A DNA stretch of 23,246 bases from a virus. The position numbers were made by a program, and so were the translations under genes. This document shows, in pieces, positions 6,629-13,906 of the stretch (its first letter is position 1; every line of letters begins with the position of its first letter). Location of the stretch: positions 1 through 23,246 of IMG/VR virus record IMGVR_UViG_3300045738_001074, one strand, 5' to 3'. Below the pieces are notes generated by a model. It was given only the letters and a program-made list of their open reading frames with translations. It had not been told where the DNA came from and ran no database searches.

Positions 6629-8167
6629 ATGAAAATATACCAACATGAAATAAACGACGGTCTTGCTAAAGCGTTGGAGAGTAACAACATTGTTGCTTGC
6701 TGTGCGGTAGCAGAATCGTATAAGCCCGATAAAGAGGCTGTTGCTAAGTTAAAAGAAATTTTAGCGTCTAGCCAAGGTGGTGACGAATTAGCAATTGCCG
6801 AAAACCAAGACCAGTTTGATTTATACTATATCAAATCTATTTTGGTTAGCACTGGCTGGAACAAAAACGATGACGTTTTTGCCCCGTCAGAGTTGTGGGA
6901 AGCAAGAAACACGCCGGAGGACAAGCCCTTCAATTTTATGCATGACGAGAAGGATATTATCGGACATATCACGGCTAATGAAGTTGTGGATTTTGACGGT
7001 AACCTTCTTGATCAAGAAAGCGAAGAGATTCCTGACCGGTTTAATATTTTAACAGCCGCCGTTATCTATACTGAATGGTCGGACATCGACCAAAAAGAGA
7101 GAATGGAAAAAATAGTAGCGGAGATAGAAAAGGGCGAATGGTTTGTTTCCATGGAGTGTCTTTTTCCTGATTTTGATTATGCGTTAGCTAAAGAAAACGG
7201 TGAACAAAAGATACTAAAGAGAGACGAGGCATCAGCCTTTTTAACAAAACATTTAAGATCATATGGAGGAGATGGAATATACGAAGATTACAAGGTGGGG
7301 AGGTTATTAAGAAACTTATCGTTCTCTGGTAAAGGCTTAGTTTCAAAACCTGCAAACCCACGTAGTGTAATTTTGGAAGGAAATGACGTTTTTGATGAAT
7401 CACAAGCACAAACTTTAACCTTATCTTCATCGAAGGAGAATGATATGTCCGAAAGTTATGAAAAGCAGATCTCAGATCTGCAAACGGAGTTAGTGGACGC
7501 AAAGGCCGCTAGCGAAGCTCTGAAAAACGAGGTTGTTGCCGAGCAACATGCCAAGTTTGATATTAAAATTCAAGAGCTAGAAGCTACTATTGCAGAGCAA
7601 TCTGAAAAGATTACCGAGCAAGAAACAGCTAACACAACCTTGACCGAAACGATTGCTGCAAAAGACGAGTCTATTGTTGCAAAGGAAGAGGCTCTCGCCA
7701 CTAAGGACGAAGAGCTGAACGTTATGTATAAGAAGGAATCCATTATGAAGCGTCGAGCACAACTCGCAGAGATTGGGTTTGATGACGACGAAGCCACGGC
7801 AACTGTGAAGGAATTCGATTCTGTCGACGACGAAACGTTCGATAAGATCGTCAGTACCTTTACGATGAAGGCCGGAATGCCTCCTTGGATGAAGGATAAG
7901 GACAAAGACGAAAAAGAAGACAAGAACGGCAAGAAGAAAAAGGATGACGACAAGAAGAAGCCAGATTCTGAAGCAAAAGATCATGCAAAGCACGGTCTTG
8001 ACGAAGAACAAGATGACGCTGAAGCTGGCGAGGAAATCTTGGCTGATGCCGAGGGAACAGAAGAAGTTGCTATTGCTGAAGCTATGGGCGAAGACGATCC
8101 CTCAGAGAGTCTACGTGCAGTTGCCAGTGAGTGGCTTGGGTCAGTTTTACAACATTCTAATAAGTAA
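6629..8167 (+). CDS. Prohead protease-scaffold fusion protein
   Basis: A 512-residue protein in the slot expected for head maturation protease. Residues about 55-250 form a protease-like domain: YYIKSILVSTGWNKNDDVF, then KPFNFMHDEKDIIGHI with candidate catalytic His105, and GEWFVSMECLFPDF with candidate catalytic Ser174. This is the His...Ser order seen in herpesvirus-assemblin-like phage proteases. Residues about 280-385 are a strongly heptad-like, Glu/Lys/Ala-rich coiled coil typical of scaffolding proteins. The C-terminus has a Lys/Asp-rich tract (about 415-450) and an acidic tail. A nested in-frame start at 7445 probably also produces the scaffold alone. By family, the protease clears scaffold and trims capsid subunits before packaging. 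Catalytic residues are proposed from motif pattern only. Confidence 0.8.
   Translation: MKIYQHEINDGLAKALESNNIVACCAVAESYKPDKEAVAKLKEILASSQGGDELAIAENQDQFDLYYIKSILVSTGWNKNDDVFAPSELWEARNTPEDKPFNFMHDEKDIIGHITANEVVDFDGNLLDQESEEIPDRFNILTAAVIYTEWSDIDQKERMEKIVAEIEKGEWFVSMECLFPDFDYALAKENGEQKILKRDEASAFLTKHLRSYGGDGIYEDYKVGRLLRNLSFSGKGLVSKPANPRSVILEGNDVFDESQAQTLTLSSSKENDMSESYEKQISDLQTELVDAKAASEALKNEVVAEQHAKFDIKIQELEATIAEQSEKITEQETANTTLTETIAAKDESIVAKEEALATKDEELNVMYKKESIMKRRAQLAEIGFDDDEATATVKEFDSVDDETFDKIVSTFTMKAGMPPWMKDKDKDEKEDKNGKKKKDDDKKKPDSEAKDHAKHGLDEEQDDAEAGEEILADAEGTEEVAIAEAMGEDDPSESLRAVASEWLGSVLQHSNK
7433..7438 (+). promoter_or_regulatory. Internal ribosome binding site AAGGAG for a nested scaffold start
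   Basis: AAGGAG lies six bases upstream of an ATG at 7445 that is in frame with the protease-scaffold gene. It is as strong as the best start sites in this window and falls at the boundary between the protease domain and the coiled coil. Confidence 0.6.
7445..8167 (+). CDS. Probable nested scaffolding protein (internal in-frame start of the protease-scaffold gene)
   Basis: This would be a 240-residue product initiated at codon 273 of the larger gene (MSESYEKQISDLQTEL...), using the AAGGAG at 7433-7438. The product contains only the coiled coil, the Lys/Asp-rich stretch and the acidic C-terminus, i.e. a classical scaffold. The precedent is lambda C/Nu3, where the scaffold is made from an in-frame start within the protease gene, giving excess scaffold and a few protease copies with the same C-terminal targeting region. 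What is seen is the ribosome site, the ATG and the domain boundary; production of the protein is inferred. Confidence 0.55.
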   Translation: MSESYEKQISDLQTELVDAKAASEALKNEVVAEQHAKFDIKIQELEATIAEQSEKITEQETANTTLTETIAAKDESIVAKEEALATKDEELNVMYKKESIMKRRAQLAEIGFDDDEATATVKEFDSVDDETFDKIVSTFTMKAGMPPWMKDKDKDEKEDKNGKKKKDDDKKKPDSEAKDHAKHGLDEEQDDAEAGEEILADAEGTEEVAIAEAMGEDDPSESLRAVASEWLGSVLQHSNK

Positions 8168-8193
8168 CAAGAAAGAGAAAAGGAGAATTCATA

Positions 8194-8688
8194 ATGGCTC
8201 TTAAATCAGACAGAAGTACTCTTCAGACGGACATTTCATTCTTTATGAATGAAGCGGCCACACGGGGTGGAGTTGCAGCTCTTAGTGCTGGAGGCTCAGG
8301 TGCCTCCATGGACAACGGTGCTGCTCTCGTTACCTATGATGCCACGCCTTCTGGTGCAGTAGCTCAAGGTTTATTGTTGAACGATATGGTCGATATTGAC
8401 CTGACTCGCCAACACCTAAACCAACACAAAGACGAAGTTCAAAAGGGTGGTAAGGTTACTCTTCTCACCAAGGGTTGGGTTGTTTCCAACAGTATCGGCG
8501 GAACACCCGCCGCTGGTGGTTTAGCGTTTTTAGGACATAGTGGCAATATTGCTACTGCTACATACGCTGCTGGTATGGCGGGCGGACAAGAATCGAAGCA
8601 TATTGTTGGTCGTTTTACCTCTGGCGTTGACCAGAATGGCTATGCTAAGGTTTTCATCGACCTACCTAATACCAACAATAACCAATAG
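8194..8688 (+). CDS. Probable head decoration/stabilisation protein
   Basis: A 164-residue protein rich in Gly, Ala and Thr with no cysteine, preceded by AAGGAG about 9 bases before the ATG and placed directly upstream of the major capsid gene, where decoration proteins are normally encoded. The composition, the central KVTLLTKGWVVSNSI beta segment and GQESKHIVGRFTSG near the C-terminus suit a small beta-rich capsid surface protein. No specific family was recognised, so the call rests mainly on position, size and composition. A minor capsid or head-fibre protein is the alternative. Confidence 0.55.
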   Translation: MALKSDRSTLQTDISFFMNEAATRGGVAALSAGGSGASMDNGAALVTYDATPSGAVAQGLLLNDMVDIDLTRQHLNQHKDEVQKGGKVTLLTKGWVVSNSIGGTPAAGGLAFLGHSGNIATATYAAGMAGGQESKHIVGRFTSGVDQNGYAKVFIDLPNTNNNQ

Positions 8689-8692
8689 GCAA

Positions 8693-8768
8693 GTTCCTAA
8701 TTAAACACTTTAGGGAACCGTAAACCACCCTAATCTTTCAAGAGTATGGTAAACGGGTACTTTTGAAG
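8693..8768 (+). promoter_or_regulatory. Structured leader of the major capsid gene (two potential hairpins)
   Basis: The 95-base gap before the capsid gene lacks the TGTGTAT motif but can fold. GTTCC (8693-8697) pairs with GGAAC (8714-8718), extended by TAA/TTA across a bulged G. TTCAAGAGTA (8737-8746) pairs completely, with one G-T, with TACTTTTGAA (8758-8767) around an 11-base loop, ending four bases before the AGGAG at 8772-8776. Such a 5' hairpin could protect a highly expressed mRNA or mark a processing site; this is inference. Confidence 0.4.
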
Positions 8769-8783
8769 AACAGGAGATAGAAA

Positions 8784-9788
8784 ATGTCAAGAAAAGAAAG
8801 ACCTAGCCCTGAATTTATCGAATTGCTGAAGCGATCTGGCGATTCCGATAAATCCATTGCTATTCAGGCCCAGAGAGAGATCGCTAAAGCACTCGAACTA
8901 CCCTTACGTAAGGGTGTCGTATACGGCGATATCGTCGGCGGTATTTTTGAGGCTATGCCTCTTGAACCGGGTGCAACCCCTGAGTTCCCATTGGACCTTT
9001 TGGCCCCAGGAACCGAAATTGATCACGTCGCATTCACCAACCCCGGCAACGGACGCATTCCAGAGCGTCATGTCGAAGGTGATTACGTCATGATTAACAC
9101 TTATGGCATCACAAGTGCGATTGACTTCCTACTTAAGTATGCCCGTGAAGCTAACTGGAACGTTGTTGCAAGAGCCATGCAGGTTCTTGAATCTTCCTTC
9201 GTGAAGAAAATCAACGACGATGGTTGGCACACACTTCTAGCTGCTGCCGTTGACCGTAATATTTTGGTCTACGATGCAGACGCTGGTGCTGGCCAGTTCA
9301 CAAAGAGACTGGTTAGTCTTATGAAAACTGTTATGCGTAGAAACGGTGGTGGTAATAGTGTTACTGCTCCGGGTCGCTTAACAGATCTTTATCTATCCCC
9401 AGAAGCTATCGAAGATATTCGTAACTGGGGTATTGATCAGTTGGACGAAGTTTCACGACGTGAAATTTATGTCGCCGCTGATGAAGGTGGGCCTCTCACC
9501 AGAGTCTTTGGTGTCAATCTTCACGATGTATTCGAATTTGGTGCAAGCCAAGAATACCAATCGTACTTCACCAGCGATCTTAGCGGCTCGCTCGCTTCGG
9601 GCGACGTTGAACTTGTTGTCGGTATTGATCAGGGTGCAAGCGATAGCTTTGTTATGCCTGTCAAGAAGGATGTTGAGATCTTCGAAGACGAATCTCTTCA
9701 TCGACACCAACGACAAGGCTACTACGGATGGGCCGAATTGGGCTTTGGTGTTCTCGATAACCGAAGAATTATCGCTGGCTCGTTCTAA
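8784..9788 (+). CDS. Major capsid protein (HK97-like fold expected)
   Basis: A 334-residue protein with a strong AGGAG seven bases before ATG, located after protease-scaffold and decoration genes and followed by a strong terminator. Sequence hallmarks: an N-terminal helical segment, FPLDLLAPGTEIDHVAF and ERHVEGDYVMINTYGI in the first third, and a long spine-like helix (AIDFLLKYAREANWNVVARA). Further on are the GRLTDLYLSPEAIEDIRNWG segment and a C-terminal EIFEDESLHRHQRQGYYGWAELGFGVLDNRRI, typical of major capsid proteins that end in a P/A-domain strand. Whether the N-terminus is removed by the protease cannot be told. The assignment combines recognisable motifs with position, length and expression signals. 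Confidence 0.88.
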   Translation: MSRKERPSPEFIELLKRSGDSDKSIAIQAQREIAKALELPLRKGVVYGDIVGGIFEAMPLEPGATPEFPLDLLAPGTEIDHVAFTNPGNGRIPERHVEGDYVMINTYGITSAIDFLLKYAREANWNVVARAMQVLESSFVKKINDDGWHTLLAAAVDRNILVYDADAGAGQFTKRLVSLMKTVMRRNGGGNSVTAPGRLTDLYLSPEAIEDIRNWGIDQLDEVSRREIYVAADEGGPLTRVFGVNLHDVFEFGASQEYQSYFTSDLSGSLASGDVELVVGIDQGASDSFVMPVKKDVEIFEDESLHRHQRQGYYGWAELGFGVLDNRRIIAGSF

Positions 9789-9819
9789 GAATGAGATAGT
9801 AATAGTCCTAATAAGGAAA

Positions 9820-9848
9820 AGTCGCCTCGTAATGGGGCGGCTTTTTTT
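9820..9848 (+). terminator. Intrinsic terminator after the major capsid gene
   Basis: A nine-pair stem runs from 9820 to 9842 (AGTCGCCTC pairing with GGGGCGGCT, two T-G wobbles) around the loop GTAAT, and runs directly into seven T (9842-9848) followed by ATTATTT. It is the strongest intrinsic terminator in the window and closes the head transcription unit 31 bases after the capsid stop codon. Confidence 0.88.
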
Positions 9849-9854
9849 ATTATT

Positions 9855-9863
9855 TGTGTATAG
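9855..9863 (+). promoter_or_regulatory. TGTGTATAG motif: candidate phage promoter upstream of the surface-protein block
   Basis: This copy begins seven bases after the terminator T-run and 60 bases before ATG 9915. It is followed by a perfect inverted repeat TAATGG-AAT-CCATTA at 9866-9880 and a related TGTGTACAC at 9882-9890. Terminator followed at once by start signal fits a boundary between transcription units. Function is inferred. Confidence 0.5.
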
Positions 9864-9914
9864 AGTAATGGAATCCATTATTGTGTACACGAATCAATCA
9901 TAGGAGTATAGAAC

Positions 9915-10334
9915 ATGACCGCAATGTCAAATTACATGGAAAACAAGCTTATTAACCATATCGTGAGAGATACGGCTTGGACGGCCCCCTCGGTTGTTTA
10001 TGTTGGGCTAGTGGGGCTTTATGATGCCGCTGAATTGGAGGCTGGCACCATCACGAAAGAAATTTCGGGGAATGCCTACGCTAGAGTTAGCGTCAAGGGC
10101 GATGCCAAGTGGACCGGCGGGTCGGCCACAAACGGATTAACCGATAACGTTGACGCAATCGAGTTTGTTACTGCTGCTGGTGGTGACTGGGAACACGTTA
10201 GCGGACTGTTTTTGTCTAACGCGTCTACTGCTGGAGATGTTATCCTTTATGGAGCATTAACGTCGGTCAAGTTTGTAGAAGACGGAGACCAGTTCGTTAT
10301 TGCTGCTGGTGATTTAGATATTACCTTTGCCTAA
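9915..10334 (+). CDS. Small virion structural protein (phage tail-fibre-like/head-fibre-like family)
   Basis: A 139-residue protein with AGGAG just upstream. It matches a widespread small phage family with the pattern SNYLENKLLNHI.R.T....P..VYVGL near the N-terminus, an ISGNAYAR segment, and a C-terminal LYGALTS.K.V..GD.F.IAAGDLDIT. All of these are present here (SNYMENKLINHIVRDTAW; YVGLVGLYDA; GNAYARVSVKG; LYGALTSVKFVEDGDQFVIA). These proteins are annotated as tail fibre or virion structural proteins; their precise location is unsettled. It is the first gene of the surface-protein block after the terminator. ATG 9915 is favoured by spacing; ATG 9924 is an alternative that loses three residues. 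Confidence 0.7.
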   Translation: MTAMSNYMENKLINHIVRDTAWTAPSVVYVGLVGLYDAAELEAGTITKEISGNAYARVSVKGDAKWTGGSATNGLTDNVDAIEFVTAAGGDWEHVSGLFLSNASTAGDVILYGALTSVKFVEDGDQFVIAAGDLDITFA

Positions 10335-10352
10335 CATATAGGAGAATAGGTA

Positions 10353-11990
10353 ATGACTCAATATGCTTACCCGAATGCCATGGAATTGGATCTTGGCGGC
10401 TGGGATGATCAAGACGACACAATCTACAGTTTATACGCAGCTATAGATGATACTCAACCACTGACTAGTGGTTCTGATTCTACTTATATATATTCGGAAG
10501 ACGAATGGGGCACCGAACATATCTGCACGATACCTCTGGGTGATACAATCACAAACCCGGGTCCATCGGCTTCTAGTCATATAGTGTACTTTAGGGTCAA
10601 GGGTACTGATGACTCCGGTTGGAGTACGATTCCCGATATAACAGTGGATCTGGTCGAGGGTGCGACAGATAACGACGATGGCACCGTTCATGCTACGACA
10701 ACTTTTACACCTACTTCTTCTTTTGCCGACCGTAGTCTAGTGCTTGATTCCACAGAGTCGGGCAATATAAGCGATTATACCGATCTTCAGCTACGCTTTA
10801 CCCGTGCGATGGGTAGCGGTGATTCGGAAATGGCTTTTGTTTCTCAGGCGTATTTTGCGACCCCTGACTCAGCCACTCCTGATTTTCGGGTGGGTGACAG
10901 AATCAAGGAAACTGGGACTGGCACAACAGGTGATATCAATCTGGCTGGTGCGGCCACGGGATATCAGACTTTTGTGGCTGGTGTTGGTGATGAAAATGTT
11001 ACCTATTATGTCATCGAGGATGCAAATGGAACCGCTTGGGAGACTGGGTTAGGAAAGGTTACTGATGCTAGCCCCGATACCCTGTCTAGAGATAGAATAA
11101 TAGCAAACAGCTCGGGAACCACAAGTGCAATTACGCTTTCTGGCGGTACACACACTATTTTTTGCGGGTCTCCGTCTCGAACTGAAATGTCGGACATTCA
11201 GATCAAAACGACAACCTATACGGTTACTCAGGCCGACTCTACAATACTGTGTGATTCTGCTGGCGGTGCTTTTACCGTAACTATGCCGACCGCCGGGCAA
11301 TTTTATGTGGGCCTAAAATTCCTGATCAAGAAGTCGGTGTTCGACACGAATGTAGTAACCATAGCTAGCAGCGGTAACGACTTTGAATTTGAAGACAGCC
11401 GCAAAATCACTAGCTATGGCACAGATACCCTCAAGCTGCATCTTGCTGGAGACTTTTACGAACTTACGTGTATCAGGGTTGGCACTGATTTCATGTGGCT
11501 CACAACCAACAAATACCTAGCACCTCATGTGGCTATGATCACTCAAACCGTTTCCCAGACCATCGCGAACGAAACAAGTACTCAGGTGACTTTTGACACA
11601 AATACTATCGAAAAAGGGCCGGACGCAGATCATGCAAATAATAAAATTACTATCAAGCGAGCTGGAGTTTACAATCTATCCGCTTATCTTAGGTTTTCTA
11701 GCATGGACACTTCCACTACCGGTGCTGTCGTTAAAATTGGAGTAACACCAGACGGTGGATCTATAGTTTATTATAAGACGGGAGCTGCCGCAAACTGGGC
11801 CTATGTCGGACTCGAAGATAAGAGACCAACACCGACCACTTCGGTTCTAAGAGAATGTGCGGTTGATGATGTGATTACATTGTATACCTATCAAGATGAC
11901 CAGAGTTCAGAAGTCACGCTAGTCAACGATGGCACCCTCACCCCATATGCCGATTGGCAAGCTATTTTATCTGTTCAGGAGGTTAGATAA
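10353..11990 (+). CDS. Modular fibre/adhesin protein with C1q-like C-terminal domain
   Basis: A 545-residue multi-domain protein. Residues about 1-180 form a beta-rich module (AMELDLGGWD, LYAAIDD, SHIVYFRVKG, DYTDLQLRFTRA) of a type repeated in phage structural proteins. Residues about 182-280 match a common phage attachment module: DRIKETGTGTTGDINLAG, then YYVIEDANGTAWETGLGKV and RDRIIANSSGT. Residues about 285-390 contain TVTQADSTILCDSAGGAF with TVTMPTAGQFYVGLKFLIKK, another phage tail-associated beta module. Residues about 393-545 look like a C1q/TNF jelly roll: ITIKRAGVYNLSAYLRF and a final TPYADWQAILSVQ. Such C-terminal trimeric jelly rolls commonly bind surface glycans. Virion location (head fibre, neck whisker or tail fibre) is unknown. 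The end overlaps the next start (TAATG). Confidence 0.75.
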   Translation: MTQYAYPNAMELDLGGWDDQDDTIYSLYAAIDDTQPLTSGSDSTYIYSEDEWGTEHICTIPLGDTITNPGPSASSHIVYFRVKGTDDSGWSTIPDITVDLVEGATDNDDGTVHATTTFTPTSSFADRSLVLDSTESGNISDYTDLQLRFTRAMGSGDSEMAFVSQAYFATPDSATPDFRVGDRIKETGTGTTGDINLAGAATGYQTFVAGVGDENVTYYVIEDANGTAWETGLGKVTDASPDTLSRDRIIANSSGTTSAITLSGGTHTIFCGSPSRTEMSDIQIKTTTYTVTQADSTILCDSAGGAFTVTMPTAGQFYVGLKFLIKKSVFDTNVVTIASSGNDFEFEDSRKITSYGTDTLKLHLAGDFYELTCIRVGTDFMWLTTNKYLAPHVAMITQTVSQTIANETSTQVTFDTNTIEKGPDADHANNKITIKRAGVYNLSAYLRFSSMDTSTTGAVVKIGVTPDGGSIVYYKTGAAANWAYVGLEDKRPTPTTSVLRECAVDDVITLYTYQDDQSSEVTLVNDGTLTPYADWQAILSVQEVR

Positions 11991-12490
11991 TGGCCAGTAT
12001 AGTAATTTCACCAGAAAACAACATGCTTGAGTTAGTCTCTCTTGCTGGAGGAAGTATGGAGCAAACCGTTTATTCGGTTGATACTTTATATGTGTCGGAC
12101 GTGTCCCAAGAAGACTTAGATGCGGCCTTGGCTCTGTATTCTGGTGACTTGGAAACATATTTTCTAACACCATTACGCACAGCGGTAAAAAACAGACCGA
12201 CCCGAGATGCAAATTTTTATATTTCACAATCCTACCCCTCTTATAATAGGGAGTTTTTGTCGGCCCTATGGGAAGAAGCTAGAGCCGATGGGATGGTAAA
12301 TAGGGTTAATTACATAAGGCAATTAATGACATGGGTTTCATCGGTTGTTTCATATACAATAACTCAGGAAGACGCTCTTGACTTAGAAACGGATCCAGAC
12401 ATAATAAGAAGCTTCTCTATAGATTTTAGCATCTTTGATGCCACAAATCCAAACATTACAATAAAAGCGGCATTGGAAATATTAGATTAG
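11990..12490 (+). CDS. Hypothetical protein in the surface-protein block
   Basis: A 166-residue protein with a perfect AGGAGGT at 11975-11981; its ATG overlaps the stop of the fibre gene, so the two are translationally coupled. No family was recognised. It is acidic, cysteine-free and mostly helical in the centre (QEDLDAALALYSGDLETYFL; MVNRVNYIRQLMTWVSSVV), ending with FDATNPNITIKAALEI. It is unlike the beta-rich, Gly/Ser/Thr-rich proteins on either side. A fibre-specific chaperone or a connector subunit would fit the coupling and composition, but neither is shown by motif. Confidence 0.65.
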   Translation: MASIVISPENNMLELVSLAGGSMEQTVYSVDTLYVSDVSQEDLDAALALYSGDLETYFLTPLRTAVKNRPTRDANFYISQSYPSYNREFLSALWEEARADGMVNRVNYIRQLMTWVSSVVSYTITQEDALDLETDPDIIRSFSIDFSIFDATNPNITIKAALEILD

Positions 12491-12499
12491 GGGGCTAGT

Positions 12500-13906
12500 A
12501 TGACTTATTCGGGTTCTCCTTATAGTTCCATTCCTTACTCCGGCTCCCTTTCGGCCGGAGAAACGATTAGTGGGGCTGCTTCATTATCTGCAACAGCGTC
12601 AGTTTCTACCGCTGGTCGAGTTATAAAAAAGGGTGCCGCTTCCCTCACGGCGACCGCGACCACTACAGCCGCTGGTCGAGTTATAAAAAAGGGTGCCGCT
12701 TCCCTCACGGCGACCGCGACCACTACAGCCGCTGGTCGAGTTATAAAAAAGGGTGCCGCTTCCCTCACGGCGACCGCGATCACCGCAATCACTGCCACAC
12801 GAAGGAGATCAGGAGCCTCATCATGGTCTGCTAGTGCGAGCGTATCTTCTGTTGGTACCCCCAGAAGGTTTGGAGCGACATCATGCTCGGCTACTGCTAC
12901 AATGACTACCGCTGGTACCCGACGGAGATCGGGGGCCGTTTCTTGTTCCGCTAGTGCTACCGTTTCTACTGTTGGTACTCGTGTTCACGTGGCTTCTGCC
13001 TCGCTCTCCGCTAGTGCTACTGTTTCTACTGTCGGTACTCGAAGGCAGTTTGGAGCGACTTCTTGTTCTGCTAGTGCCACGATGTCCACTGTTGGCATCC
13101 GTAGACAACATGGAGCCGTGTCGTGTTCTGCTACCGCTACCATGTCTACCATTGGCATCCGTAGACAATTTGGAGCCGCATCACTTTCCGCAACCGCAAC
13201 CTTGGCCGCCGCGGGGTCTGTTGGAGGCACGGTGAGCGGAGCCGCTAGCTTAATTGCAACCGCGTCCGTTGCCACCGCCGGAAAGATTAAGCGGCTTGGT
13301 GCTAGTGCAATTACCGCGACCGCAGTACTATCATCCTTGAGTACAGTTAAAAAGCTTGGTTCTGCCACCATTTCTGCTACCGCGTCCCTAGCTGCTGAAG
13401 GGTCTGTAGGGGGAGCGGTTAGCGGGGCCGCCAGCTTAAACGCAACAGCGACTATTGCCTCTACCCCCTTAGTAAAAAGAGGCGGTGCGTCTGCAATTTC
13501 TTGTAGTGGAACGGTGACTACTTCTGGATCTGTTAAAAAGTATGGTGCTAGTGGTATTTCTGCAAGTGCCCAGACGTCTGTTTCTGGAACAGTAAAGAAA
13601 CTAGGTGGCTCATCTCTAAGTGCTTCTGGAGCCCTGTCTGCTTCGGGATCATGTATAAGAGGGGGAGCAGCACCGTTGCTTGCTACAGCCGTCTTAACGG
13701 CGACGGGCGGAACGGGTGGTGCGGTAACGGGGGCTACTAGCCTATCGGCTTCAGCTACCCTGAACGCTATTGGAAAAATAGATCAATTTCCAGTTGTGGC
13801 AGAGTTTATTGTGTATATTAATAGGGATGTTGAATATGGCGTTAATATTAACAGTTTATACGATCAGACGGCAAATATAGAAACCTTTAGAGAGTTTGTA
13901 GGATAA
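12500..13906 (+). CDS. Repetitive Ala/Ser/Thr-rich fibre-like protein (twenty 20-22-residue repeats)
   Basis: A 468-residue protein whose residues 25-430 are twenty tandem repeats of 20 residues (three are 22) with pattern G-A-x-S-h-S-A-T-A-x-h-(S/T)-(T/A)-x-G-x-h-(K/R)-(K/R)-x. Seventeen repeats are 20 long; the 22-residue repeats end in GSVGG(T/A)VS or GTGGAVT. Three patches differ in character: RVIKK-type, RRQF/RRRS-type with Cys in several copies, and VKKL-type. The alternation of small and hydrophobic residues with a turn-like G and a basic pair suggests a beta-solenoid or fibre, with basic residues in a line. The N-terminus (MTYSGSPYSSIPYSGSLS) and a non-repeat C-terminus (PVVAEFIVYINRDVEYGV...) may be the attachment ends. 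The exact function is unknown; a virion filament or adhesin is inferred from the neighbours. Confidence 0.7.
   Translation: MTYSGSPYSSIPYSGSLSAGETISGAASLSATASVSTAGRVIKKGAASLTATATTTAAGRVIKKGAASLTATATTTAAGRVIKKGAASLTATAITAITATRRRSGASSWSASASVSSVGTPRRFGATSCSATATMTTAGTRRRSGAVSCSASATVSTVGTRVHVASASLSASATVSTVGTRRQFGATSCSASATMSTVGIRRQHGAVSCSATATMSTIGIRRQFGAASLSATATLAAAGSVGGTVSGAASLIATASVATAGKIKRLGASAITATAVLSSLSTVKKLGSATISATASLAAEGSVGGAVSGAASLNATATIASTPLVKRGGASAISCSGTVTTSGSVKKYGASGISASAQTSVSGTVKKLGGSSLSASGALSASGSCIRGGAAPLLATAVLTATGGTGGAVTGATSLSASATLNAIGKIDQFPVVAEFIVYINRDVEYGVNINSLYDQTANIETFREFVG
12611..12779 (+). repeat. Perfect 60-bp tandem repeat, about 2.8 copies
   Basis: Copies at 12611-12670, 12671-12730 and 12731-12779 are identical base for base, while neighbouring 60-base units coding for similar 20-residue repeats have diverged in the third codon positions. 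This points to recent duplication or gene conversion within the repetitive gene and a likely site of copy-number change by slippage or recombination. Confidence 0.95.
13810..13818 (+). promoter_or_regulatory. Intragenic TGTGTATAT: possible additional promoter-like motif
   Basis: The motif context TTGTGTATATTA matches the intergenic copies closely (compare 17337 onward) but falls inside the end of the repeat-protein gene, 102 bases before ATG 13912. It could drive the downstream connector genes or be chance; coding constraint (FIVYIN) explains part of it. Confidence 0.25.

Noticed and set aside
7577-8011. Two long minus-strand open frames (127 and 144 codons) opposite the scaffold region
   Set aside because: Their Ser/Phe/Leu/Val runs are the antisense of the Glu/Lys/Asp-rich coiled coil; biased composition, not genes.
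9453-9890. 145-codon minus-strand frame overlapping the capsid gene and terminator
   Set aside because: It would start in the spacer and read through the terminator hairpin into the antisense of the capsid gene; no ribosome site or family.
12611-13200. CRISPR-like array appearance of regular 60-base repeats
   Set aside because: Repeats are contiguous, without unique spacers, and form an uninterrupted coding frame with 20-residue protein repeats.
12535-13371. Minus-strand frames opposite the repeat-protein gene
   Set aside because: The 60-base period keeps all frames open; the products are repetitive mirror sequences without start signals.
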